DNA from: an uncultured SAR86 cluster bacterium
GTDB lineage: Bacteria; Pseudomonadota; Gammaproteobacteria; Magnimaribacterales; AG-339-G14
Length of the DNA stretch: 64,000 nt
Assembly: GCA_902635045.1 (NCBI GenBank)
Contig: CACPMT010000003.1
Coordinates: 62,001 to 126,000, forward strand
Reading direction: 5' to 3'
This document shows positions 1 through 11,428 of this stretch, piece by piece. Position numbers and translations under genes: made by a program. The notes under the pieces were generated by a model. It ran no database searches and had not been told where the DNA came from. It saw only the letters and a list, made by a program, of their open reading frames with translations. The first letter of the stretch is position 1. Each line of letters starts with the position of its first letter.

Positions 1-586
1 CTAAGACTGAATACCACTGCGGGCGATCATACAGATTTAATAAGCCGTGATTATTCAAGAAATTATTCATTGATTCAGCAGGGTAATTTTTTATCTCTTT
101 AGAAGTGGAGGACCAAATTGCTGAAGTCATAGGAAGCAAATAACTTTCAACAAAAAGATTAGAGAATTTAAAGGTTTTTAGCCACTCACCAATATTTTCT
201 TTGCTTTTAAGGTTTTTAGCTAAATAATTAAATCTCACAATATCGATTAGTAGTTTTATTTTTTTTAAACTTGTTAGAAAAGAAAAATTAAAAAACTCTT
301 TAGAATTCCAAATTAGGGATTTTGAATTTACTGAAAAAGACATCTCTGTTTGATATAAATCAATGCCAATTTCTTTAAAAAATTTCATTAAGTTTTTATA
401 ATTCTTATCATTAAGCACAATAAAACCTGAATCTACCTTTATTTTGGTTTCAAGCTCTAGCTGATGGGTATGAGTATGACCGCCTAATCTATCCGACTTT
501 TCAAAAATAGTTACTTCATGATTTTTGCCTAAAAAGTAAGCAGCAGATAATCCACTAATCCCTGAGCCAATAACAGCAATTCGCAT
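1..586 (-). CDS. FAD/NAD-binding oxidoreductase, 5' part (partial)
   Basis: The minus-strand frame opens at 586 and runs off the left edge, leaving about 195 residues. The N-terminus MRIAVIGSGISGLSAAYFL is a Rossmann dinucleotide-binding GxGxxG motif, followed by the acidic strand end VTIFEKSDRLGGHTHTH. This GGHT signature is typical of the amine-oxidase-like COG2907 family, often found near cyclopropane fatty acid synthase and DUF1365 genes. An in-frame ATG two codons upstream (592) is an alternative start. The substrate cannot be told from this part. Neighbours that would confirm a lipid-modification role lie outside the window. Confidence 0.75.
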   Translation of the reverse strand, partial: MRIAVIGSGISGLSAAYFLGKNHEVTIFEKSDRLGGHTHTHQLELETKIKVDSGFIVLNDKNYKNLMKFFKEIGIDLYQTEMSFSVNSKSLIWNSKEFFNFSFLTSLKKIKLLIDIVRFNYLAKNLKSKENIGEWLKTFKFSNLFVESYLLPMTSAIWSSTSKEIKNYPAESMNNFLNNHGLLNLYDRPQWYSVL

Positions 587-655
587 AAACATTATTTTAG
601 GTTATTTTTCTGGTTGGACGGGTAATAAAAATAGAAGAGATTTATGTTTTTAATA

Positions 656-661
656 TATAAT
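656..661 (+). promoter_or_regulatory. -10 element of the tRNA-Ala promoter
   Basis: A perfect TATAAT lies 11 bases before the tRNA and is followed by a C-rich discriminator (TCTTCGCC) of the kind seen at stable-RNA promoters. No good -35 hexamer sits 16-18 bases upstream, so the call rests mainly on the -10 match and its position. Confidence 0.4.
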
Positions 662-671
662 TCTTCGCCTT

Positions 672-747
672 GGGGCTATAGCTCAGCTGGGAGAGCGCCT
701 GATTTGCATTCAGGAGGTCCGCGGTTCGATCCCGCGTAGCTCCACCA
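672..747 (+). tRNA. tRNA-Ala (anticodon TGC)
   Basis: The 76-base cloverleaf has an acceptor stem GGGGCTA/TAGCTCC with discriminator A and an encoded CCA. The D arm contains GCTCAGCTGGGAGAGC, the anticodon loop TTTGCAT reads TGC, and the T arm is GCGGG-TTCGATC-CCGC. It stands alone between two divergently placed protein genes and is not part of an rRNA operon here. Confidence 0.97.
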
Positions 748-752
748 ACTTC

Positions 753-2051
753 TTATAAAAAAATAAACTTAGAAATAAATATTAAGGTTAGAAACCAGGC
801 TCCAGAAGAAATTTTAGTTATTTCTCCAAAGCCAATTTTTAAAACGACATAAGAGAGAAATCCCAAAGCAATTCCATCTGCTATAGAAAAGGTGAGAGGA
901 ATCATCACAATAATGACTAGCGCAGGTAATAAATCGACCATATTGGACCAATTTAATTTTTCCATTCCACTTAGCATTAAAATAGCCACATAAATTAGAG
1001 CTCCGGCAGTCGCGTAAGCTGGAACAATCAGCGCTAGGGGAGAAAGAAATATTGCCAATAAAAAAAACAATCCTATAAAGACAGCGGTAAGACCTGTTCT
1101 TCCGCCTGCTTCTACACCTGCAGAACTTTCTACGTAACTTGTTACAGGAGAGCATCCCAAAAGCGCACCTAAAAAACTTGAGCTGCTGTCAGCTTTTAAA
1201 GCTTTATCAAAATTATTTGCTTCACCTGAATTATTGATAAGATTTGCCCTATCAGCCACTCCCAAAAGAGTTCCTGTTGTGTCAAAAAGATTAACAAATA
1301 AAAAAGACATGACGATAGTAATCATCGTTAAATCAAGTGCGCCTAGAATATCAAGTTTTAATAAAACTGGTTCAATTGATGGCGGCATAGATACTAAGCC
1401 GTTGTATTGAACTAAATTTAATAATAGAGCAGATACTGTAATAGCAAGAACGCCTAACAAAATTGCACCTGGAATTTTTCTAATTGCTAAAACAGAAATT
1501 AAAAGGAAACCTAAAGCAGCTAAGAATGTTTCAATATTTGAAAAATCTCCTAATTTTAAAAAAGTCGCATCGTTGCTGATAATGATGCCACCATTTTTGA
1601 GACCTATGAATCCGATGAAAAGTCCAACACCAGAACCCATAGCAATTCTTAAATTTAAAGGAATGCTTTCAATCATCCAGCTTCTTAATCTTGTTATGCT
1701 CATTAAGAAAAATAAAATCCCAGCTAAAAAAACAGCGCCAAGTGCTACTTCCCAAGAGTAGCCCATTTCACCAACCACAGTAAAAGTAAAAAATGCGTTT
1801 AAACCCATTCCAGGAGCCAAGCCAACTGGCCAATTTGCAAATACTCCCATTAGAATGCAGGCTAGGGCAGCGGCTAGGCAGGTTCCAACAAAAATTGCAC
1901 CTTGATCCATTCCGCTAAGCGACATTATTTGAGGGTTAACAAAAATAATGTACGCCATAGTTATGAAAGAGGTAAATCCACCTAAAAATTCACTTTTTAA
2001 ATTAGTATTATTTTCTTTCAGCTTGAAAATTTTTTCTATTAAGCTAGTCAT
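753..2051 (-). CDS. NCS2-family purine permease (guanine/hypoxanthine type)
   Basis: A 432-residue polytopic inner-membrane protein of the AzgA/GhxP branch of NCS2, which imports guanine or hypoxanthine by proton symport. Visible family motifs are GLAPGMGLNAFF near residue 80, the central LFDTTGTLLGVADRA, and CSPVTSYVESSAGVEAGGRTG in the second half; about 12-14 hydrophobic segments can be traced. I chose the ATG at 2051 (MTSLIEKIF) because homologues begin about here; a longer frame from 2135 adds 28 unconserved residues. It diverges from a TonB-dependent receptor that is followed by a phosphoribosyltransferase, so purine uptake and salvage may be linked. The exact substrate is inferred. Confidence 0.9.
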   Translation of the reverse strand: MTSLIEKIFKLKENNTNLKSEFLGGFTSFITMAYIIFVNPQIMSLSGMDQGAIFVGTCLAAALACILMGVFANWPVGLAPGMGLNAFFTFTVVGEMGYSWEVALGAVFLAGILFFLMSITRLRSWMIESIPLNLRIAMGSGVGLFIGFIGLKNGGIIISNDATFLKLGDFSNIETFLAALGFLLISVLAIRKIPGAILLGVLAITVSALLLNLVQYNGLVSMPPSIEPVLLKLDILGALDLTMITIVMSFLFVNLFDTTGTLLGVADRANLINNSGEANNFDKALKADSSSSFLGALLGCSPVTSYVESSAGVEAGGRTGLTAVFIGLFFLLAIFLSPLALIVPAYATAGALIYVAILMLSGMEKLNWSNMVDLLPALVIIVMIPLTFSIADGIALGFLSYVVLKIGFGEITKISSGAWFLTLIFISKFIFL

Positions 2052-2265
2052 TTGCTTTATTAAGTATACCCTTTGTATCAAATCATTAAGGAATCCGATT
2101 ATAAGATTTATAAATAAAATATTTTGCACTTTCATCTAACAAAAAAATATGTTTTTTTGCTTAAAAACAGTGCATTTATAAAAAAATAAGTAAATTTTCT
2201 TTTGCAAATTGGATAATTAAACATGACATAATTAATCCAGGAGAAATTCTTTCGGAAATTAAACT

Positions 2266-4593
2266 ATGAAACAAATTAAACTAATTAAAAACTTAGCTTT
2301 ATTGGCTATTTTATCAATCTTCACTCCTTCAATTTTCTCGCAAAGCGATGGATTTTTTGAAGATGTAATCGTAACCGCTGAAAAGAGAAACGAAAGTCTT
2401 CAGGACGTTTCTCAAGCTGTAACTGCTTTAACTACTGCGGAAATAGAAGTAAAGGGATTGGACTCGATTGTCGACTTAACTTCAATTGTTCCAGGAGTAA
2501 CAGTAGCAAAGAATGAAGGTTACAAAACTATAATCTCTGTGAGAGGGGTTGGGAATGAAACGAATCAAAATGCTATTGCGGCTCCATCAGTTGCATATCA
2601 CATTGATGGAATATTTATAGCCTCACCTTTTTCTCTTCAAACAGACTTTATAGGTATAGATCGAATTGAAGTATTGAGAGGCCCACAAGGAACTTTATTT
2701 GGACAAAACTCTACGGGTGGTGCAATCAATGTCGTTACTAAAGCTCCTTCTTTAGATGAATCGTATTCTTCAGGATCTTTAACAATCGGAGACTACAACA
2801 TGACAAAATTTAGCGGATCTGCTAGCGGACCTATATTCGAAAATGTTGCAGCGACTTTCTCTTTTACAAAAACAAAAAGAGATGGTTTTTCTACTAATGT
2901 TTTTAATGGTCAAGATTTAGATGATGACGATAGTTACAGTGTAAGAAACGATTATTTTATAGATCTCGATGATAGCTCATCATTAAGAATTTTTGGGCAG
3001 TACGCCAATATAGATAGCAATGGTTCTGCAATGAAAGGGCTTGATGATACAACCGTAGGAGCAAGAAACCTTAAACAGGATTCTCTTTCAGAATTGAAGC
3101 TAACTTCTTCGGTCTTAGCTGCTATTTACGAAAAAGATTTAGGATTTGCAAACTTAAAAGTTCTAACTAGTAGCCAAAGTGATTCTATTTCAGTTAGAAG
3201 AGATAACGATCGACATTTTTATCAAGATGCTGCTCCTTCTTTGACTGGAGTTTCTACTTATCAACGATCCGAATACAGATATGAAACATCGGACGTTAAA
3301 ACCAAAACTTTTGAACTAAATTTAATTTCAAACGAACCTTTAATAGACGGCAAGCTAGATTGGACTGTCGGAGCTTTTTATATGGATCATGAAATTGAAA
3401 ATCACATCAGAGAATATTTAGACGAATATGATTCTACTGCTAATGCTGCAGGTCAAGATGGAATTTTAAAGTATGTTTGTGGAGAGCCATTTGCAGATCC
3501 TAATTATTGTGTTGACTCAGCAAATCTTGGTTTCGGAGCTTATGGCAATGCAGCTGAATTAGGATTCGTGACCGATGCTTTTCCAGAAAGACGATCTCTA
3601 TCAATTTTTGGACAAACTACTTACAGTTTTGATAATGACCTTAGATTAATCTCTGGGTTTAGATATACCAGAGATAACTTTTTAACTGACGTATCAAACT
3701 TTTTTGGAATCGAACTTTATCAAGAAGATGATACTGATGAAGAGACATCTGGGAGATTGACTTTAGAATATGATCTTGACGCAGATTCCATGGTCTATTT
3801 GTCTCAGACTAGAGGATTTAAACCTGGAGGCACAAACTTAACTTTCGGTGCTTCAGGCGATGGCACTCCAGCGATGGTTTTACCTACTTTTAAATCTGAA
3901 ACACTAGATTCAACAGAAATAGGTTTTAAAACGGAATTCTTAGATGGAAGGGCTTTAGCTAATGTTGCAATCTTTGATTACACCTATAAAAACCTTCAAG
4001 TTCAAGGTACAGACCCTGACGTTTTCAAAGGCGGCGTGGTCAATATCCCTGAATCAGAGGTACAAGGTTTAGAACTTGAATTTACAGCCTCTCTTTCTGA
4101 TTCTTGGACGATAGATGCTAATTTTGCATATTTAGATTCTGAAATAACTTCTTCTTTTGAATACTTGGACAATGCTAAAGCTCAACGATATTCTTTTGGA
4201 AGCGAAGCACTTAGGTATGCTCTTAGAGAGAATGTCAAAGGCAACGAGCTTGCTAAAACTCCAGAAATAACTGCCGACATCAGTTTAATCTACTCCACTC
4301 AACTTGCTTCGGGAGATGTTTTAAATTCTTCGCTTCAATTTGTCAAAAGAGATAAGTTTTTTCAAAGAATCGTAAATAATCCTGTCCAAGACCCAGTTGA
4401 TGGTTATGAAATTATTAATTTTTCATCTGGAGTTGACTATGCTAGTGGTTGGGGATTTGACATTATAGTTAGAAACATTGGCGATGAGGACGGAATGAAT
4501 TCAGCTATGACCGATGTATTTGGCGTCGGTGCTACGGGTATCGAATACATCCCACCAAGACAGTTGATGACAAAAATAAGTTACGATTTCTAA
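2266..4593 (+). CDS. TonB-dependent outer membrane receptor
   Basis: A 775-residue outer-membrane active transporter. Residues 1-25 are a signal peptide ending FSQS. A TonB box (DVIVTAEKR) follows, then the plug domain with SVRGVG, VAYHIDGIF, and IEVLRGPQGTLFGQNSTGGAINVVTK, and a beta-barrel that ends in an aromatic residue (ISYDF), as expected for Bam-dependent insertion. The sequence resembles the broad family common in marine bacteria annotated loosely as iron or vitamin B12 receptors, so the ligand cannot be named from sequence. Its neighbours, a purine permease and a phosphoribosyltransferase, raise the possibility of a nucleobase or nucleoside ligand; that is inference. Confidence 0.93.
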   Translation: MKQIKLIKNLALLAILSIFTPSIFSQSDGFFEDVIVTAEKRNESLQDVSQAVTALTTAEIEVKGLDSIVDLTSIVPGVTVAKNEGYKTIISVRGVGNETNQNAIAAPSVAYHIDGIFIASPFSLQTDFIGIDRIEVLRGPQGTLFGQNSTGGAINVVTKAPSLDESYSSGSLTIGDYNMTKFSGSASGPIFENVAATFSFTKTKRDGFSTNVFNGQDLDDDDSYSVRNDYFIDLDDSSSLRIFGQYANIDSNGSAMKGLDDTTVGARNLKQDSLSELKLTSSVLAAIYEKDLGFANLKVLTSSQSDSISVRRDNDRHFYQDAAPSLTGVSTYQRSEYRYETSDVKTKTFELNLISNEPLIDGKLDWTVGAFYMDHEIENHIREYLDEYDSTANAAGQDGILKYVCGEPFADPNYCVDSANLGFGAYGNAAELGFVTDAFPERRSLSIFGQTTYSFDNDLRLISGFRYTRDNFLTDVSNFFGIELYQEDDTDEETSGRLTLEYDLDADSMVYLSQTRGFKPGGTNLTFGASGDGTPAMVLPTFKSETLDSTEIGFKTEFLDGRALANVAIFDYTYKNLQVQGTDPDVFKGGVVNIPESEVQGLELEFTASLSDSWTIDANFAYLDSEITSSFEYLDNAKAQRYSFGSEALRYALRENVKGNELAKTPEITADISLIYSTQLASGDVLNSSLQFVKRDKFFQRIVNNPVQDPVDGYEIINFSSGVDYASGWGFDIIVRNIGDEDGMNSAMTDVFGVGATGIEYIPPRQLMTKISYDF

Positions 4594-4655
4594 TTAAATA
4601 TTCAGATATCAGTTCTTTAAATAAATAGTCTTTTTCATAAATGTTTCAATAAATT

Positions 4656-5219
4656 ATGAAAAAGCTATTTATTAAAGCCAATGAATTACTGGAAGATTCC
4701 TTCAAACTCGCTTGGAAAATTTATGAAAGTGGATACAGGCCAAACTATATTATTGGTGTTTGGAGAGGAGGGGCTCCGGTTGGAATTGCTGTTCAAGAAT
4801 TCTTAAATGTATTAGGCGTTAAATCAGATCATATAGCAATTAGAACCTCTTACTACTCTGGAATCGATGAGCGTAAAAATAAAGTTCAAGTTTACGGTTT
4901 GAATTACATTATAAATAAAGTAAAGGCAGAGGATAAACTTCTTGTTGTTGACGATGTACATGATACTGGCAATTCGATTAACCAAATTATCTTGGACCTT
5001 AGAGAGGCTTGTAAAAAAAATACTCCAGAAATTAAGGTTGCTACGCCTTATTTCAAACCTATTAAAAACCAAACGGATAGACAGCCAGACTTTTTTATTC
5101 ATGAAACAGATCTATGGCTTATTTTTCCTCACGAACTCGAAGGGCTTACCTTAGAAGAGATAAAAGAAAATAAGCCCGAATTAAAAAATTTATTAGCACT
5201 AATTGAAACTAAAATTTAG
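4656..5219 (+). CDS. Phosphoribosyltransferase (hypoxanthine PRT-like)
   Basis: A 187-residue type I phosphoribosyltransferase. Residues 95-108 (KLLVVDDVHDTGNS) are the PRPP-binding loop, with the DD pair and the DTGNS turn; an early WRGGAPVG loop (36-43) matches the PPi-binding loop. It resembles COG2236-type hypoxanthine/xanthine PRTs, which join a purine base to PRPP to make IMP, XMP or GMP. It starts 62 bases after the TonB receptor gene on the same strand. It could be a PRT for another base; the family is clear and the substrate is not. Confidence 0.85.
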   Translation: MKKLFIKANELLEDSFKLAWKIYESGYRPNYIIGVWRGGAPVGIAVQEFLNVLGVKSDHIAIRTSYYSGIDERKNKVQVYGLNYIINKVKAEDKLLVVDDVHDTGNSINQIILDLREACKKNTPEIKVATPYFKPIKNQTDRQPDFFIHETDLWLIFPHELEGLTLEEIKENKPELKNLLALIETKI

Positions 5220-5236
5220 ATTTATAAGTCGGGTTA

Positions 5237-5653
5237 TTAAGCAGTAACTCTTGGCTGAGAGTTCCAACTATAAATTAGAGCGTAAAACCAAAAACCATTT
5301 ATCAAAGGCTCTATAATTGCATCGATAGCAGCCAAACTCAGATCAACTCCAATTATAAAAAAGCTCCAAGAAGTAGCAATTGAAAAATGTCCAATAGTGT
5401 AAATAACTGCTAGAAGGGCAGGTTTAAGCTTATCGTGTGCATACATGTGAAGCAGGAAAAACCAAAAACCATTAATTATTGGTTCAATTATTGCGTCTGC
5501 AGAAGCTAAGAAAAAATTTGTTTGAAATATAACTGTTGCACAAGCCCAGGCAATGATTATGTGCCCAATTGTATAAACAATTGACAAACCGAAACTGCTT
5601 AAAGAATGGATTAAAGTATTTACTTTACTAAGCTTTATGAAAAAACTTTTCAT
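5237..5653 (-). CDS. Small membrane protein with two DUF2061-like repeats
   Basis: A 138-residue protein made of two similar halves. The first has VYTIGHIIIAWACAT then ADAIIEPIINGFWFFLLH; the second has IYTIGHFSIATSWSF then IDAIIEPLINGFWFYAL. Each half gives two hydrophobic segments, so four membrane passes are likely. The pattern of a small helix, an acidic (A/D)xIEPxxN motif and an aromatic end resembles DUF2061. No function is known for the family. It is convergent with the phosphoribosyltransferase, 17 bases away. Confidence 0.7.
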   Translation of the reverse strand: MKSFFIKLSKVNTLIHSLSSFGLSIVYTIGHIIIAWACATVIFQTNFFLASADAIIEPIINGFWFFLLHMYAHDKLKPALLAVIYTIGHFSIATSWSFFIIGVDLSLAAIDAIIEPLINGFWFYALIYSWNSQPRVTA

Positions 5654-5749
5654 ACAAATATTTAAACATTTTGCAAAAAAGATACAAGATCAAAAAAGGT
5701 GCGTATTTATTAATTATTAAATTATTATTTAAATTTATAAAAACAAAAT

Positions 5750-6640
5750 TTAGATCTTAGATAGTCTTTTTTTAAAAATTGTAATTAATTCTTCTACTTT
5801 TTTTAATCCAGTATAGGTTGGCCTTATGATAACTGCTAATTCCCTATGAGGACCTGGTTCGTCCAGCTCAGTTTTTACCAAATCAGGAATTGTATCTACA
5901 ACTTGGTTAATTGCTAATTTAGGCACCAATGTTTTTCCCATTTTTCCTGCAACCAATTGAATCAATGTACTCATCGAGGAAGATTCCATAGCAAATCTTT
6001 TTTTTGGAGATATTTTACAAGCAGAAAGAATATGCTTTTTTAAACAATGTCCGTCTTCAAGAAGAAGCAAGTCTGAAGCATCAATATCTTTAGCTTTAAT
6101 CTTTTTTTTATTATAAGGAAGTTCGTCTTTATGAGAAATCAAATACAGATTTTCTTCCCAAAACTCTAAAGCTAGCAAACCTTTTATATCAAAAGGCAAT
6201 GCTAAAATAGCCATATCTATTTCACCTTCCTTAACTTTATTTACCAATTGATTTGACTGACCTTCTATAATTTTCAACTTTAAATTAGGAAATTTCTTAT
6301 TTAACTCGGGTAGTATTAAGGGAAGAAAATAAGGACCAACAGTAGGAATTATCCCCAGAGAAATAGATGAGTTTGCAATTGAATTGCTTTCTCCGAGATT
6401 GTAAATATCTTGCATTTGAATTTTAACTTCTTTTGCTTTTCTTAAAATTTTTTCACCGGATTTTGTAACTATTACTTTTTTGTTATCTCTCTCGAAAATT
6501 TGAGTTCCCAGTTGTGCTTCCATTTCGTTGATTGCATTACTTAAAGTAGATGGTGAAACAAAACACTCATCAGCAGCCTTTTTAAAATGAAGATTCTTTT
6601 GAACGCTTAAGGCATAATTTATTTGTTTGAGAGTAATCAT
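5750..6640 (-). CDS. oxyR: OxyR, LysR-type hydrogen peroxide sensor
   Basis: A 296-residue LysR-type regulator that activates antioxidant genes when peroxide forms an intramolecular disulfide. The N-terminal winged helix (residues 1-60) contains LHFKKAADECFVSPSTLSNAI. The start at 6640 (MITLKQINYA) is preferred over 6673 because it matches E. coli OxyR in length and register. With it, the cysteines in LLLLEDGHCLKKHILSAC fall at residues 199 and 208, the redox pair of E. coli OxyR. IIPTVGPYFLP is also OxyR-like. It is divergent from katG with a 94-base gap, the usual arrangement for a regulator and its target. Confidence 0.95.
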   Translation of the reverse strand: MITLKQINYALSVQKNLHFKKAADECFVSPSTLSNAINEMEAQLGTQIFERDNKKVIVTKSGEKILRKAKEVKIQMQDIYNLGESNSIANSSISLGIIPTVGPYFLPLILPELNKKFPNLKLKIIEGQSNQLVNKVKEGEIDMAILALPFDIKGLLALEFWEENLYLISHKDELPYNKKKIKAKDIDASDLLLLEDGHCLKKHILSACKISPKKRFAMESSSMSTLIQLVAGKMGKTLVPKLAINQVVDTIPDLVKTELDEPGPHRELAVIIRPTYTGLKKVEELITIFKKRLSKI

Positions 6641-6656
6641 ATTATGTTCATTATAA

Positions 6657-8876
<2,220 letters not shown>

Positions 8877-8880
8877 AATT

Positions 8881-8895
8881 ATCTATTAAATAGAT
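8881..8895. repeat. 15-bp palindrome between katG and the amidohydrolase gene
   Basis: ATCTATT-A-AATAGAT is a perfect dyad in the 41-base gap. There is no T-run after it and no room for a hairpin loop, so an operator is more likely than a terminator. Its use is unknown. Confidence 0.35.
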
Positions 8896-8917
8896 CAATT
8901 GAAGGGAGATTTTAAAG

Positions 8918-10816
8918 ATGCATGATCTTGTTATTAGAAATGGCCTTATTGTTGATGGCTCAGGAAAAAAACCATTTATTGGCGACATTGCCATTGATAA
9001 CGAAAACATATCATTGGTCTCCAACTCTATACCAGATAAAGGTAAAGAGGAGATTGATGCTGAAGGTAAGTTAGTAACGCCCGGATGGGTTGATATTCAC
9101 ACTCACTACGACGGACAAGTTTGTTGGGATCCTTATTTAACACCATCGAGCTGGCATGGAGTTACTACTGCTGTCATGGGAAACTGTGGAGTAGGCTTTG
9201 CCCCAGTTAGACCAGGGGAAGAAAACTTTTTAATTCAATTAATGGAAGGAGTTGAAGATATTCCAGGTTCTGCCTTGCATGAAGGAATAGAGTGGGGATG
9301 GGAATCTTTTCCAGAATTCTTAGACGCTATTGATAAAAAAGAATTCGTCATGGATCTCGGCTTTATGATTGGACATGGCCCTTTAAGAAGTTATGTTATG
9401 GGACATGATAGATGTCAGAATCAAGTCGATGCTTCTGATTCAGAAATAAATAAAATGTCCGAACTTGTTACTGAGGCCATTAATGCTGGCGCTCTAGGAT
9501 TTAGTACCTCAAGAACTATCTTACATAGAGATATTTATGGAAAATATGTTCCTGGAACTGAGGCTAGCTCTGAGGAGATGAGAGCACTTGCATTTGGTGT
9601 GGATAAGGCTGGCGAAGGAACTTTAGAAATTACATCTGATTGGCTAGATGAAGAAATTGAAATGTCTTGGATGAAAGAGTATGTAAAAAAAAGTAATTGT
9701 GGATTGACCTTCTTACAAACAAATGGTGATGCAGTAAAAACCATTTTATTTTCAGAAGAGCATTATTTGAGAGGCAAAAATATTCGACCTCAATTTCCAG
9801 GAAGAAACGTGGGTTTAATGTTTGGTTTTGAAAGTTCCCTTAACCCTTTTATGCAATATCCAGCTTATAGAGAAATAGCTCATTTACCCCATGACCAAAA
9901 ATATGAAATCATGAAAGATCCTGATTTCAAAATTAAATTATTAAATCAAAAGCCCGATCTTAAATCAGAAATAGATAAAAGACTTGCTGAACCTGATAAT
10001 ACTAAAACTAGAGAGGAGATTGAAAAAGATGCTGAACTTTTATCAAGTCTAACTACAAATTATAAAACGCAATTCATTTTAGGAACGCCTCCAAATTACG
10101 AACCAAAAGAAGAAGATAGTATTGCCGCTATTTCTTCAAACAAAGGTATTTCTGAGCTTGAAGTTATGTTTGATGAAATGATGAAGAATAATGGAACAAA
10201 TTTAATTTATGCTGCTTTTACTCCTTATGATGATTACAAGCTTAATTTTGTAGAACGAGCTTATGGATTAAAATCTTCTGTTGCTGGTGGAAGTGATGGG
10301 GGCGCCCATTGTGGATTGATATGTGACGCAAGTATGCCAACGACTAATTTATCTCATTGGGCTAGAGATCGCGAAGCTGGGAAAAAAGTCCCTCTTGAAA
10401 AGTTGGTGAGAAAACAAACTAAAGATACCGCTGAAACTTTTGGATTATTTGATCGCGGAGAAATTAAGTCAGGAATGTTGGCAGACATTAATGTCATTGA
10501 TTTTAAAAAATTAAATGTCAGCCACCCAAAAATGATTCATGATTTGCCTCTCGGAGGAAAGCGTTTGGTGCAGGATGCTACAGGATATATTGCCACAATA
10601 AAGAGAGGTCAAATAGTGAGTAAAAATGGTAAAGCAACCGGATCTCTTCCAGGAAATTTAATTAGAGGAAAGCAAACGTGCGAAGTCAAATCTGAAATAT
10701 CTAGAGTGTCTTTATTTGATAGAACAGTTAGGCTGGTTCTAATTAAATTAGCTCAAATGTATTGGAAATTTAACAAGAAATCAGTTAAATCAACCATTGT
10801 TTCCTCTTCTAGTTAA
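8918..10816 (+). CDS. N-acyl-D-amino-acid deacylase-like amidohydrolase
   Basis: A 632-residue metal-dependent amidohydrolase. The N-terminal composite domain (MHDLVIRNGLIVDGSG) is followed by the metal-binding strand VTPGWVDIHTHYDGQ with His61 and His63. Later motifs include MGNCGVGFAPVRPG, and VAGGSDGGAHCG with the likely catalytic Asp. The C-terminal part returns to the small beta domain (GMLADINVIDFKKLNV). This matches the D-aminoacylase group, which removes acyl groups from D-amino acids, but the protein is longer than the classical enzyme of about 480 residues, so the true substrate may differ. A ribosome site GAAGGGAG lies upstream. It precedes coaE by 12 bases. Confidence 0.8.
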   Translation: MHDLVIRNGLIVDGSGKKPFIGDIAIDNENISLVSNSIPDKGKEEIDAEGKLVTPGWVDIHTHYDGQVCWDPYLTPSSWHGVTTAVMGNCGVGFAPVRPGEENFLIQLMEGVEDIPGSALHEGIEWGWESFPEFLDAIDKKEFVMDLGFMIGHGPLRSYVMGHDRCQNQVDASDSEINKMSELVTEAINAGALGFSTSRTILHRDIYGKYVPGTEASSEEMRALAFGVDKAGEGTLEITSDWLDEEIEMSWMKEYVKKSNCGLTFLQTNGDAVKTILFSEEHYLRGKNIRPQFPGRNVGLMFGFESSLNPFMQYPAYREIAHLPHDQKYEIMKDPDFKIKLLNQKPDLKSEIDKRLAEPDNTKTREEIEKDAELLSSLTTNYKTQFILGTPPNYEPKEEDSIAAISSNKGISELEVMFDEMMKNNGTNLIYAAFTPYDDYKLNFVERAYGLKSSVAGGSDGGAHCGLICDASMPTTNLSHWARDREAGKKVPLEKLVRKQTKDTAETFGLFDRGEIKSGMLADINVIDFKKLNVSHPKMIHDLPLGGKRLVQDATGYIATIKRGQIVSKNGKATGSLPGNLIRGKQTCEVKSEISRVSLFDRTVRLVLIKLAQMYWKFNKKSVKSTIVSSSS

Positions 10817-10828
10817 TACTTAACTAGA

Positions 10829-11428
10829 ATGTTTGTTTTGGGTATAACGGGTGGCATAGGCTCAGGCAAAACTGCTGTTACAGATATTTTTTCTGAATTA
10901 AATATAGACGTTATAGATGCCGATATCGCTTCGAGGAAAGCAGTAGAAAAGGGATCTTCTAGCTTAAAAGAAATAGAAGATCATTTTGGATCTGAAATAA
11001 TTTTAAACGACGGTAACTTAGATAGGCAAAAACTTCGAGAAGTCATATTTGATAAAGAGGAAGAAAAAGATTGGTTAGAGAAGTTATTACATCCTCAAAT
11101 TTTAAAAATTATAAATAGCGAACTAGCTGAATCAAGAACGTCATATACAATTCTTGTTTCTCCCTTACTATTTGAAACCGGACAATATAAATTATGTTCT
11201 AGAACCCTTTTAGTTGATGTTGAGGAAAAATTACAAATTGCTAGAGCTTGTAAAAGAGATAATGTTTCAGAGGAGCAAATCAAGAGCATTATCGAAGCCC
11301 AAATGCCAAGGTCGGGAAAAATAACTCTTGCAAACGATATAGTAACTAATAATGGTACCTTGGAAGATTTAAGAAAAGAGATAATTTCTTTACATAATAA
11401 TTATTTAAAATTGAGCGATAAAAAGTGA
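10829..11428 (+). CDS. coaE: Dephospho-CoA kinase
   Basis: A 199-residue P-loop kinase that phosphorylates dephospho-CoA at the 3'-OH, the last step of coenzyme A synthesis. The Walker A motif is GITGGIGSGKTAV (residues 5-17), and IDADIASRKAVEKG is the CoaE substrate-binding Asp motif. The lid region (ARACKRDNVSEEQIKSII) is present. It overlaps yacG by four bases, an arrangement found in many gammaproteobacteria. Confidence 0.95.
   Translation: MFVLGITGGIGSGKTAVTDIFSELNIDVIDADIASRKAVEKGSSSLKEIEDHFGSEIILNDGNLDRQKLREVIFDKEEEKDWLEKLLHPQILKIINSELAESRTSYTILVSPLLFETGQYKLCSRTLLVDVEEKLQIARACKRDNVSEEQIKSIIEAQMPRSGKITLANDIVTNNGTLEDLRKEIISLHNNYLKLSDKK

Noticed and set aside
814..1155. Antisense open frame inside the NCS2 permease gene
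   Set aside because: It is in an alternate frame of a clearly conserved gene and its translation has no recognisable domain; composition is atypical, with many Cys and Arg.
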